Positions 43,549 through 51,761 of a stretch of 64,000 nt of DNA are shown in pieces (position 1 is the first letter of the stretch; every line of letters begins with the position of its first letter). The stretch is taken from assembly GCA_902634555.1 (NCBI GenBank), contig CACPKO010000001.1, positions 1 to 64,000 of the forward strand. The letters run 5' to 3'. This DNA comes from Actinomycetota bacterium. Lineage in GTDB: Bacteria > Actinomycetota > Acidimicrobiia > Acidimicrobiales > MedAcidi-G1. The notes under the pieces were generated by a model. It was not told the origin of the DNA, searched no databases, and was given only the letters and a program-made list of their open reading frames with translations. Made by a program: the position numbers and the translations under genes.

Positions 43549-46500
43549 ATGAGTCCCGAACCACCTCCACCACCTCCAGAACGGCCAGGTTCCTCAGAAT
43601 CTAAAGCGCGCTCAGCGTTCGGTGGCTTTATCGGCAGAGATAACGGCAGAGGAAGAAACACCGGAAAAGGACCGAGAAGGTTTAGAACAATAGCTGTCGG
43701 CATATTTGCTTTAGTTACTTTCGGTTTAATGTTCTTCCGCGGACTTGCGAGTTTTTATACTGACTTTCTCTGGTTTGATCAACTAGGGCACGGAGATGTT
43801 TTTACCTCAGTATTCGGTGCCCAAGTAGTACTTGTCTTAATCTTCACACTCCTCTTCTTTGCTCTGCTCTTTAGCAACCTAAGAGTCGCTGACCGTATAG
43901 CACCATCCGTAAGACCAGCTGGACCAGAAGAAGACATTTTGGGACGTTTCCATGAACTCGTTGGAAACCGAACTTTACGAATACAACTGCTTCTGTCCTT
44001 ACTGCTTGCTGTACTGGTAGGAATCGGAGTATCAGGGCGATGGCAAGAATGGTTACTCTTCACAAACGGTGTTGACTTTTCTACCACGGATGCACAATTC
44101 GGAAAAGACATCAGCTTTTACGTTTTCCAACTCCCTTTCCTAACCTTCGTCGTTAACTGGCTTTTCCGCAGCCTGCTCATTGTTTTTTTCATCACAGCAA
44201 TCGCCCACTATGTAAATGGTGGTATCCGTCTACAGACTTCCGGTGACAGAGTAAAACCAAAAGTAAAAGCCCACCTCTCAGTTATTCTCGCTCTTCTTGC
44301 GTTAGTCAAAGCCGCTGATTACTGGTTCGCTCGATTTGAACTCACGACCTCGACTCGAGGACATGTTGACGGCGCAAGTTACACAGACGTTAAAGCACAA
44401 TTACCCGCTACTAACCTCTTGATCCTGATTTCTTTGTTTGCAGTACTTCTTCTGTTCGTAAACATTCGACGTAAAGGATGGGTGCTGCCAACATTAGCTG
44501 TCGGTCTCTGGGCGTTCGTAGCGTTAGTAATGGGAAACATTTATCCAGCAGTGATACAAAATCTACGAGTTCAGCCCGCAGAATCAGAAAAAGAAGCTCT
44601 TTATATTGAACGCAATATTGATGCAACACGACAAGCTTTCGGCTTAGACCAAGTACTTGAAGTACAAATCGATGATTTCGATACAGAAATAACTGCAGTT
44701 GACCTTCTCTCAAATCCCTCCACTGTCCGCAACATACGAGTACTTGATCCCGTTGTCGTCCAAGGAACCTTCGACCGTCTGCAAGGCGAACGCGAGTTTT
44801 ACCGATTTTCTGACGTTCTTGACTCTGACCGATACCAAATAGATGGAGAAACAACCCAAGTGCTTCTTGGAGCACGCGAACTCGATCTAAATGAAACACG
44901 GTCATGGGAAAGTCAACATGTCGCTTTCACCCATGGATACGGATTAGCAATGGCACCAGTAAGCCGAGTAAGAGGATCCGGAGATCCAGATTTCGTAATA
45001 GGGGATCTCCCAGTTTCAATTGATGACTCGCTGGAAATAACGCTCGATAAACCTCAAATCTATATTGGGGAAGGTCTTGGCGGATATGCCGTAATAGGGG
45101 CAAGCCGAGACGAAGTTGACTTCACAGACGAAAATCAGGAAACTCAAGATGTTCGATACGACGAAATTGATGGCCAAGGCGGAGTAGAAATAAACTCCTT
45201 CTTACGCAAAGCCGCATTTGCATTACGATTCGGCCAAATCGAACCATTAATCTCTAATTTCTTAACTGATGAATCACGAATAATTTATGTCAGAGATGTT
45301 CGAGACAGAGTCGAGAAACTAGCACCATTCCTCAAATTTGATGCCGACCCATATCCCGTGATCCTTGACGGAAGACTGGTCTACGTAGTTGACGGCTACA
45401 CCACAACAGATCGCTACCCATATGCACAACGGGCACCAGTATCTGATTTAGATTCCGACAGCGGTCTACGTGACAGGTTCAACTATGTGCGTAATTCAGT
45501 TAAAGCAGTCGTTGATGCATTTGACGGAGATGTGAAATTTTATGTCGTTGATCCAGATGACCCCATCATTCAGGCATACCAATCAGCCTTTAGTGGCCTT
45601 TTTTCTCCAGCTTCAGAAATGCCACAATTACTCAATGACCACCTTCGATATCCAGAAGATATGTTCCGTGTTCAATCAGAACTCTGGGGCTCATACCACG
45701 TAGAAGAAACAGAAAACTTTTACCAACGAGCCTCTGAATGGGCAATCTCTCAAGACCCAGGCCGCAGCGGTGAAGGAGCAGCCAACTTGGCACTTGTTGA
45801 CAGTCAAGGAGTGAGAATAGGCACACGAGATGTTCGCATGTCGCCATATAGAACAATCGTTAACTTATCTGACTCCGAAGAAGCAGAATTTGTCATTTTA
45901 CGAGCCTTCGTGCCTCTTGATGAAGAAGACGCGCGTAAAGAACTTGCCGCCTATGTAGTAGGTCGCAGTGACGGAGAACATGCTGGAGAACTCGTGGTGT
46001 ACCGTCCTCCAACTTCAAACTTTGATGGTCCGGCGCTAGCCGAAGAACGAATCCGTAACGACGAAGCAGTCGCCAGCCTCCAAACCTTGCTTAGCCAACG
46101 CGGATCAGACGTCCTATTTGGCGAACTGCTTCTTGTCCCAATAGAGAATTCAATACTTTATGTTCGCCCGCTTTACGTACAAGCAGATGGTGACTCAACT
46201 GTTCCTGAATTGGAACGTGTCATTGTAGTTGCCGGGGAAAAAGTCGTAATGGAAGATACTCTTCAAAAAGCACTTGAAGAACTTACCGGACAAAGCCTCA
46301 GTACCTTGTTCCCCGCTCAGGGATCGATAAGCACACCGATCGTCCAATCAGAAACAACACCCGAAGACACTGGCGCGGAAGAACCGCCTGAACCGATTTC
46401 CCAAGACTTAAACGCTGTTGTTCAAGAAATAGAACAACTTCAAGTTGCAGCTGCCCAGGCGTTAGCTGAAAATCCTCCAGACTGGCTGGAGTTCGGTGAA

Positions 46501-46557
46501 ATTCAAAGTCAGATACAAGACTTACTTACTTCGTTAACCACCGCATCAGAAAATTAG
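43549..46557 (+). CDS. UPF0182 family large membrane protein
   Basis: Protein of 1002 aa matching the actinobacterial UPF0182 family (M. tuberculosis Rv3193c). A proline-rich basic N-terminus (PEPPPPPPERPG, RGRNTGKGPRR) precedes about seven membrane helices up to residue 330, including SFYTDFLWFDQLGHGDVFTSVF and KAADYWFARFELTTSTRGHVDGASYTDV. A long extracytoplasmic region of about 650 residues follows (SHVAFTHGYGLAMAPVSRV-like block, ERNIDATRQAFGLDQV, VDGYTTTDRYPYAQ), then an acidic, glutamine-rich coiled tail. The molecular function is not established. It follows the PDZ-Lon protease by 46 bp. Confidence 0.92.
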   Translation: MSPEPPPPPPERPGSSESKARSAFGGFIGRDNGRGRNTGKGPRRFRTIAVGIFALVTFGLMFFRGLASFYTDFLWFDQLGHGDVFTSVFGAQVVLVLIFTLLFFALLFSNLRVADRIAPSVRPAGPEEDILGRFHELVGNRTLRIQLLLSLLLAVLVGIGVSGRWQEWLLFTNGVDFSTTDAQFGKDISFYVFQLPFLTFVVNWLFRSLLIVFFITAIAHYVNGGIRLQTSGDRVKPKVKAHLSVILALLALVKAADYWFARFELTTSTRGHVDGASYTDVKAQLPATNLLILISLFAVLLLFVNIRRKGWVLPTLAVGLWAFVALVMGNIYPAVIQNLRVQPAESEKEALYIERNIDATRQAFGLDQVLEVQIDDFDTEITAVDLLSNPSTVRNIRVLDPVVVQGTFDRLQGEREFYRFSDVLDSDRYQIDGETTQVLLGARELDLNETRSWESQHVAFTHGYGLAMAPVSRVRGSGDPDFVIGDLPVSIDDSLEITLDKPQIYIGEGLGGYAVIGASRDEVDFTDENQETQDVRYDEIDGQGGVEINSFLRKAAFALRFGQIEPLISNFLTDESRIIYVRDVRDRVEKLAPFLKFDADPYPVILDGRLVYVVDGYTTTDRYPYAQRAPVSDLDSDSGLRDRFNYVRNSVKAVVDAFDGDVKFYVVDPDDPIIQAYQSAFSGLFSPASEMPQLLNDHLRYPEDMFRVQSELWGSYHVEETENFYQRASEWAISQDPGRSGEGAANLALVDSQGVRIGTRDVRMSPYRTIVNLSDSEEAEFVILRAFVPLDEEDARKELAAYVVGRSDGEHAGELVVYRPPTSNFDGPALAEERIRNDEAVASLQTLLSQRGSDVLFGELLLVPIENSILYVRPLYVQADGDSTVPELERVIVVAGEKVVMEDTLQKALEELTGQSLSTLFPAQGSISTPIVQSETTPEDTGAEEPPEPISQDLNAVVQEIEQLQVAAAQALAENPPDWLEFGEIQSQIQDLLTSLTTASEN

Positions 46558-46558
46558 T

Positions 46559-47011
46559 TCAGTCAGCAGGCTGCCAGCCATCGAGACGACGACCAGTGGA
46601 AGAAGAATCTTCAGCCCTAACTGGAGAATCAGCACTTAAGTCTTTGAAACTCTCATCGCTGGCTAAATCTGGTGATATGTGCGTGGCATCAATGGGTTCA
46701 AAACGGCTAGCTAAATCTGCGATTTGACCTTTTAACTCAACACTGACACGTGTAATTTCTCCAGAAAGTCGAGCAGTATGTACACGTAAATCCATGAGAG
46801 TTTCCTCATCACCTTCATCGGCTTCAGATCCGAAAGCATCAAACTTATGCTCTAAAAGGCTTATTCTTTCGTCTAAGTCCCTTAAACCATTGGCTAAATC
46901 CAACAAAATTTGATCGGCGATCGGTTCCCCTTCAGAGGATTGAATAGCAGAAGAACTCGCTCCCGTTCGGCCATCCCGCTTCTTATTTCTTTTACCTAAT
47001 TTCTTCGCCAT
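46559..47011 (-). CDS. Coiled-coil hypothetical protein
   Basis: Protein of 150 aa, family not recognised. The N-terminus is very basic (KKLGKRNKKRDGRTG). A heptad-like helix (DLANGLRDLDERISLLEHKFDAFG) and a second one (VHTARLSGEITRVSVELKGQIADLASRF) suggest a coiled coil, followed by an acidic, serine-rich, probably disordered tail. There is no membrane segment. The gene is convergent with the UPF0182 gene (1 bp gap) and divergent from the lipoprotein gene. Confidence 0.6.
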   Translation of the reverse strand: MAKKLGKRNKKRDGRTGASSSAIQSSEGEPIADQILLDLANGLRDLDERISLLEHKFDAFGSEADEGDEETLMDLRVHTARLSGEITRVSVELKGQIADLASRFEPIDATHISPDLASDESFKDLSADSPVRAEDSSSTGRRLDGWQPAD

Positions 47012-47092
47012 ATAACGATGGTAGTACTCCAGAGATAGTGAACGGGACCAGTCCGCGATAACAGGCCAAAAGAAGATAGGTACGATAGAGAT

Positions 47093-48043
47093 ATGAACAA
47101 ACCATCCAAACTACGCGGATCAAAGATTCGTTTAGTTTTATTTGTTTCACTCCTCGGATTAGTTTCATGCGCCAGTTATGACGGGCGATCAATGAAAGGG
47201 GAGAACCCAACAGACACTCTCGATGTCCTTGTCGTCATGGATGATGAATCTGAAAATCAGAAAAACACTTTCTCTAAACCCTCAACGACTCAACTAGACG
47301 ACTTTTCAAACCAACCTAATGGAGAGAAAGGTGAACCGAATTTAGACCTTGATCCATTTCAAGGAATAGGAGGAGAATCAGGCATAAATTTAGAAACCCT
47401 TTCCGGCACAATTGGAGAAATCGGCTCTTATGAACTTTCCTTCCCGCAAATTTCTGACACTCCGTCTGATTTTGCTATCAACGGAGCAATACAGTCCGTG
47501 GCGGACAAAATTTATCTTAATTTCGCAGCAGAACTTTCCGAAATGCTAAACGAAGGCACCCCTATGGGATCAAGTGACCTTGTGGGTGAAGGAAGAATTA
47601 TTTTCAACAACGGATATTTGCTAAGTGTTTTATTTGAAGGGTCTACCGATTGGGGAGGAGCTGCGAGTCAACAACTCTGGGCAGATTCAATAATGATTGA
47701 CCTTTCAAACGGCCAAGTATTAACCTCGGAAAATTTGTTCCAACTTGAAATCACTACAGACTGGAAAGAAGTACTAGCAGAAAAATCATATGACTTACTC
47801 ATGGAACGTTTAGGCTCCGAAATGGTTTGGGATGAAGGACTGCTCCCCACTGGAGAAAATTTCAATAACATACTGGTTACTCAACCAGGACTCCTCATTA
47901 TTTTTGACCAGTATCAAGTCGCAGCCGGAATTGCTGGAACACCGACTGTGATCATCCCATGGGTTGAAATAGCAGCGATCATCAACCCTCAAAGCAGAAT
48001 CGGGGAACTTGTAATCGCAGGCGGTTCCTTAGAAGTCAACTAA
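47093..48043 (+). CDS. Lipoprotein with DUF3298/RsiV-like domain
   Basis: A 316 aa exported lipoprotein. The signal peptide ends in the lipobox LVSC (LFVSLLGLVSCAS). A disordered acidic linker of about 80 residues follows, then a domain with FEGSTDWGGAASQQLWADSIMIDLSNGQVLTSENLF and IIFDQYQVAAGIAGTPTVIIPW, the pattern of DUF3298 (N-x-DL-x-TG-x-x-L-x-x-x-x-LF; F-x-x-Y-x-x-A-x-x-x-x-G). RsiV anti-sigma factors share this fold and some bind lysozyme, but there is no anti-sigma N-terminus and no sigma-factor gene here. It overlaps the convergent sulfatase gene by 8 bp. Confidence 0.75.
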   Translation: MNKPSKLRGSKIRLVLFVSLLGLVSCASYDGRSMKGENPTDTLDVLVVMDDESENQKNTFSKPSTTQLDDFSNQPNGEKGEPNLDLDPFQGIGGESGINLETLSGTIGEIGSYELSFPQISDTPSDFAINGAIQSVADKIYLNFAAELSEMLNEGTPMGSSDLVGEGRIIFNNGYLLSVLFEGSTDWGGAASQQLWADSIMIDLSNGQVLTSENLFQLEITTDWKEVLAEKSYDLLMERLGSEMVWDEGLLPTGENFNNILVTQPGLLIIFDQYQVAAGIAGTPTVIIPWVEIAAIINPQSRIGELVIAGGSLEVN

Positions 48044-49622
48044 GGCCAAGTCGGACAAACTGTTCATCCGGAGCTTCAACTTCCTCCAGAGCATGATGCA
48101 ACAACTCTTCATAATGATGGGCCCGTTCGGAGTCAACAAGATTTTCGGTTTCTTGTTCATCTTCATAATCAAACAAATACGATTTGTCTCCAGCCCCTCT
48201 ACCAGCAAGAAGTACCGCCCGATTTGATAACTCTTGACCTGAAAGTGGCTGGCGAATAACCGGAATCTCACTACCAGGCATCCGATCCAACCAAGCACGA
48301 CCATCAGGCCGTGGCAAACCAGCATTTGGGAATATATGCATCGGCATCGTTGACCAACGATTCGACCAGATACTGATATCGCCAACAGGCCCTTCTGCTC
48401 CCCGAATATATTTACCTTCGGAATCAATCACATTTACTTCAAGCCCAAAATATCCCTGAAGCATGTAATCTCTCGCGCTTTGCTCCTGTCCTTCAATAAC
48501 AGACCGCAAAGAAACGCCATGAGTCCGATGCTCTACATCTAGATTAAATAAGTCCACAAGAGTTGCATGAACATCAACACTTGTAGTCAATGCTTGACGG
48601 CTGCCGGCTTTAACTCCTGGCCAATGCACCAGCATCGGGATATGACCAAGCAAGTTAAATATTGGAGACATTGGTTTACCAAAGGTTTCGTCTCGTTCAC
48701 CTAAGTAATGGCCATGATCAGTAACAATAAAAAGAGCAGTGTCGTCCCACAAATTATTGCGATCCATAGCATCTAAAATTTTTCCAAACCAGTGATCAAT
48801 CATGGAGAGTTTCGCACCGTAATTAGCCCGTACTTGAAATGCTTGCTCTTCAGTTAGCACCCCTTTTTCAATTGCTTTTTGCATATACGGAGGCCAAATA
48901 ATGAGGTCTTCGTCGCGTTGGTCATGATATTTGTAAGCCCATGGTTCTGGAGTGTCAAATGGTTCATGAGGGTCAAATTCGTCAACGAAAAGAAAAAACC
49001 TTTCATGCTGGTTAGCGTTCCGATCTAACCAATCCGCGGTTGCTTGCATGGTACGTGGGCCAGGAAAATCTGTTTCTTTCTTAAAGTAGGTACGGGACGT
49101 GTCGTAAGGGCGGCGGAACCATCCTTCAGTTGAAGGTAACGCAGGTGTCCCCACCCAGCTAGGGTCATCGCAAAGTCGCCAAGGGTCTCCTTCATGTCCA
49201 CGCATGTAATCCCACATGCCGAAATCAGTGTGATAATTTTCTCCACCGGATTCAAAAAGGTGCGGGTGATCAGATATCAGACCGGTTGCCACTCCCTTCA
49301 TTTTCATCGAATGAGCAATATTTGACTCCCATAGCTCAATAGATCCCCAAGGTTTCCAAAGAAAATCCCACGCTCCACAGAGAATGTCGTGACGGGCAGG
49401 CATGCAGGGAAGCGAAGCCGAATAGTGGCGATCAAATCTCAAACCACGTGCAGCAAGCCGGTCAAGGTTCGGTGTCTCAAACTCGTCTCCTCCATAGCAA
49501 CCCAGCATGCGTCGGTTAAGGCTGTCAAGGAGAACAACAATCGCGTTCCTCGGGCCAGAACCTGGTTCATATTTATCAGCGGTTGGCTGTTCAAAGAGGT
49601 AAGGATGAGCGATTTCGGTCAT
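48036..49622 (-). CDS. Type I sulfatase (arylsulfatase A family)
   Basis: A 528 aa member of the alkaline phosphatase/sulfatase superfamily. Metal-binding VVLLDSLNRRMLGCYGG is followed by TPNLDRLAARGLRFDRHYSASLPCMPARHDILCG, where C-M-P-A-R fits the C-x-P-x-R motif whose cysteine is converted to formylglycine. The second metal site is FIVTDHGHYLGE. There is no signal peptide, so it is probably cytoplasmic. Substrates may be sulfated polysaccharide or small sulfate esters, common in marine habitats. No formylglycine-generating enzyme is encoded in the window. Confidence 0.88.
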   Translation of the reverse strand: MTEIAHPYLFEQPTADKYEPGSGPRNAIVVLLDSLNRRMLGCYGGDEFETPNLDRLAARGLRFDRHYSASLPCMPARHDILCGAWDFLWKPWGSIELWESNIAHSMKMKGVATGLISDHPHLFESGGENYHTDFGMWDYMRGHEGDPWRLCDDPSWVGTPALPSTEGWFRRPYDTSRTYFKKETDFPGPRTMQATADWLDRNANQHERFFLFVDEFDPHEPFDTPEPWAYKYHDQRDEDLIIWPPYMQKAIEKGVLTEEQAFQVRANYGAKLSMIDHWFGKILDAMDRNNLWDDTALFIVTDHGHYLGERDETFGKPMSPIFNLLGHIPMLVHWPGVKAGSRQALTTSVDVHATLVDLFNLDVEHRTHGVSLRSVIEGQEQSARDYMLQGYFGLEVNVIDSEGKYIRGAEGPVGDISIWSNRWSTMPMHIFPNAGLPRPDGRAWLDRMPGSEIPVIRQPLSGQELSNRAVLLAGRGAGDKSYLFDYEDEQETENLVDSERAHHYEELLHHALEEVEAPDEQFVRLGLS

Positions 49623-49680
49623 GTATTTATATTCTCACGTCTAAACACTTTGCTGCGTATTGGCGGTACTGTCTTAATTT

Positions 49681-50109
49681 ATGCGAGAAGAAAGAAAAGC
49701 TGAGCGACTCCACATGCTCAGAACCACAGGCATGGACGGGGTGAGTGGGACCAGAGTCATTCTTCGAGGCTTATTTATGGCCTGCGCTGCTTGTGGAAGC
49801 CGCGGGTTGTTTCATCATTGGTGGAAAATGAGGGAATCCTGTCCAAAATGTGCTTTGGTCTTTGACCGGTCAGACGGTTACTGGATAGGAGCAGTTGCCG
49901 TTAACACAATGATGAGCGCATTTTTGCTTCTTGTCACTGTGGTTGTCTCATTTCTACTTGCTTTACCGGACCCGCAATGGCAACCCGTTCTTATCCCATC
50001 AGTAGTAGTCGGGGTTATAGCTCCAGTGTTTCTTGATCCGATTTCGCGAACTTTTTGGACATCTATGGTCGCTCTTGGTCGCCCGCCTGGAAAACGTGAT
50101 GAAAATTAA
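49681..50109 (+). CDS. DUF983 membrane protein
   Basis: Protein of 142 aa with the DUF983 layout: an N-terminal zinc-ribbon-like pair ACAACGSRGLFHHWWKMRESCPKCALVFDRSDGYW (C-x2-C and C-x2-C) followed by two membrane helices (VNTMMSAFLLLVTVVVSFLLAL and VLIPSVVVGVIAPVFL). The function is unknown; in other bacteria the family lies near heme-copper oxidase genes. It precedes the pentapeptide-repeat genes by 25 bp and may be the first gene of that unit. Confidence 0.83.
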   Translation: MREERKAERLHMLRTTGMDGVSGTRVILRGLFMACAACGSRGLFHHWWKMRESCPKCALVFDRSDGYWIGAVAVNTMMSAFLLLVTVVVSFLLALPDPQWQPVLIPSVVVGVIAPVFLDPISRTFWTSMVALGRPPGKRDEN

Positions 50110-50134
50110 CGAAGCAGGATGTTAGGTTCAAACT

Positions 50135-51136
50135 GTGGAAGTTGACGGCTATAACACTGGACCTGAAGCTGACGAGATGAATGAATTTTTGGCTGCAGCT
50201 TATGAATCGGTTATACATGATCCGCCAGGGTGGAGAGAATATCTTAAAAGTGTTCACCGAGAAGTAGGAGCCTTTAGAGAAAAAAGCCTTAAATCGTACC
50301 TTCGGGGCAGGAAGTTCCCAGCGGATCTCAGACAAGCGGATCTTCGGTGGGTGAGGATTCACAAACTAAATCTTGCTGGAGCGGATCTTACTGGAGCGAA
50401 CCTGAGTCCTTCGAACTTTGAAAAAGCGAACCTGATTGAGGCAAACCTTCTTGACGCAGTCCTTAGCGGGGTAACGCTCGCCAACGCGAACTTCACCGGA
50501 GCGAACCTTACCGAAACAGATCTTTACGGAGCGACCCTCATTGGAGCAAATTTTTCAGGAGCGAACCTTACCGGAGCACGTCTCGAATTGGCGGACCTCA
50601 TGAAAGCGAACTTCGAAGGAGCGAATTTAGAAGGAGCGAATCTTAAAAGTGAATGTTTCAGAGGGGCGATTTTTGCCGGAGCGAACCTCTCAGGTGCGGA
50701 CCTCAAAGGAACAGACCTCATGCAAGCAAACTTCGAAGGAGCGAACCTTGCAGGAGCGGACTTGTCTGGTGCAACATTCAGTGACGGTGTGCTTTACGCA
50801 GCGAACTTCGCCAGAGCAAACCTCTCAGAGGCGGACCTTTCAGGTGCGAAACTTTCGATTACAGGGCGATATGCATCAATCATTAGTAGACGCGACCCGC
50901 ATACTAAAAAGTTTTTACGAACCAAAGTGCTCGTTAAAGGAGTGAATCTCAAAGGAGCGAACCTTGCCGGAGCGAACCTTGTCGGAGCGAATTTCACTGA
51001 TGACTATGAGCCAGGTCCCGACGACCTTGAAATAAACGTTGGTGGCTTAGAAAACCTTAAAGGGACGAACTTTCAAGGAGCAGTTTGGGATGAGTCAACG
51101 ATTTGGCCTGAAGGATTCACCCCACCCGAACAATAA
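50135..51136 (+). CDS. Pentapeptide-repeat protein, long copy
   Basis: Protein of 333 aa. After a non-repeat N-terminus (EVDGYNTGPEADEMNEFLAAA, PPGWREYLKSVHREVG), about residues 60-245 consist of A-N/D-L-x-x pentapeptide repeats (GANLTGADL style), a right-handed quadrilateral beta-helix. A basic linker (SIISRRDPHTKKFLRTK) interrupts, then more repeats and the end WPEGFTPPEQ. Known members include gyrase-protecting Qnr/MfpA proteins, but the function here cannot be assigned. The start is GTG 50135. The DNA shows a 15-nt periodicity from the repeat. A paralogue follows in tandem. Confidence 0.88.
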   Translation: MEVDGYNTGPEADEMNEFLAAAYESVIHDPPGWREYLKSVHREVGAFREKSLKSYLRGRKFPADLRQADLRWVRIHKLNLAGADLTGANLSPSNFEKANLIEANLLDAVLSGVTLANANFTGANLTETDLYGATLIGANFSGANLTGARLELADLMKANFEGANLEGANLKSECFRGAIFAGANLSGADLKGTDLMQANFEGANLAGADLSGATFSDGVLYAANFARANLSEADLSGAKLSITGRYASIISRRDPHTKKFLRTKVLVKGVNLKGANLAGANLVGANFTDDYEPGPDDLEINVGGLENLKGTNFQGAVWDESTIWPEGFTPPEQ

Positions 51137-51157
51137 AACATGTGTTAAGTTCAAATT

Positions 51158-51229
51158 GTGGAAGTTAACGGTTACAAGATTCAACTACTTAACGAAGTCA
51201 AGAGAATCGATTCTCTAGTGAGCGTTTAG
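51158..51229 (+). pseudogene. Relic leader of the second pentapeptide-repeat copy
   Basis: A 23-codon frame from GTG 51158 to TAG 51227-51229 starts MEVNGYK. Both the codons and about 15 bases upstream (TTAAGTTCAAATTGTGGAAGT) closely copy the start of the long pentapeptide gene (TTAGGTTCAAACTGTGGAAGT, MEVDGYN). After about seven codons the similarity stops. This looks like the remains of the N-terminus left by tandem duplication; translation as a short leader is possible. Confidence 0.55.
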
Positions 51230-51233
51230 TTTA

Positions 51234-51755
51234 GTGTCCAAGGGGATCAAGAAGAGTAGGTCTCGTGCGACGCGACCTGATCGCACTATTGGTTATGGAG
51301 CGAACCTTAAGGGCGGGAGATTTGGAGGAGCGAATCTTGAAGGATGGAGCCTCGCCGGAAAGAACTTCGCCGGAGCGGACTTTAGTGGAGCGAATCTTAA
51401 TGAAGCGAATCTTGAAGGAGCGAATCTTGAAAGTGTGACCCTTCATCAAGCGACCCTTATCGGAGCGAACCTTATCGGAGCGAACCTTAAAGGAGCGAAG
51501 TTTATCCATGCGAATCTTGAAGGAGCGAATCTTGAAGGAGCGAATCTTGAAGGAGCGAAGCTTAAAGGAGCGAAACTTAGAGGAGCGAATCTTAAAGGAG
51601 CGAATCTTGAAGGAGCGAAACTCCAGGGAGTGGACCTTAGTGGGGTGGACCTTCGAGAAGCGAACCTCAGGGTTGGGCTTCCTGAAGAGTTTTGGAATGA
51701 GTTAACGGTGTGGCCTGAAGGATTCACCCCACCTGAAAAACCTTCTGATCCGTAA
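51234..51755 (+). CDS. Pentapeptide-repeat protein, short copy
   Basis: Protein of 173 aa made almost wholly of pentapeptide repeats (for example GANLEGANLEGAKLKGAKL), ending WPEGFTPPEKPSDP, which matches the end of the upstream paralogue (WPEGFTPPEQ). The N-terminus KGIKKSRSRATRPDRT is basic and unlike the long copy. The repeats are more regular than in the long copy, suggesting recent expansion or homogenisation. The start is GTG 51234, four bases after the stop of the relic leader. It is convergent with the MttB-like gene (6 bp gap). Confidence 0.85.
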   Translation: MSKGIKKSRSRATRPDRTIGYGANLKGGRFGGANLEGWSLAGKNFAGADFSGANLNEANLEGANLESVTLHQATLIGANLIGANLKGAKFIHANLEGANLEGANLEGAKLKGAKLRGANLKGANLEGAKLQGVDLSGVDLREANLRVGLPEEFWNELTVWPEGFTPPEKPSDP

Positions 51756-51761
51756 ATAGAT

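Noticed and set aside
48036-48043. Possible gene fusion or frameshift between lipoprotein and sulfatase
   Set aside because: They are convergent genes with an 8-bp end overlap; both proteins end normally.
51300-51680. CRISPR array or non-coding tandem repeat
   Set aside because: The 15-nt repeats have no unique spacers and translate continuously as A-N-L-x-x pentapeptides, so they are coding.
51446-51727. Minus-strand frame with repeated RFAP units
   Set aside because: It is the antisense reading of the pentapeptide repeats; the repetition comes from the plus-strand gene.
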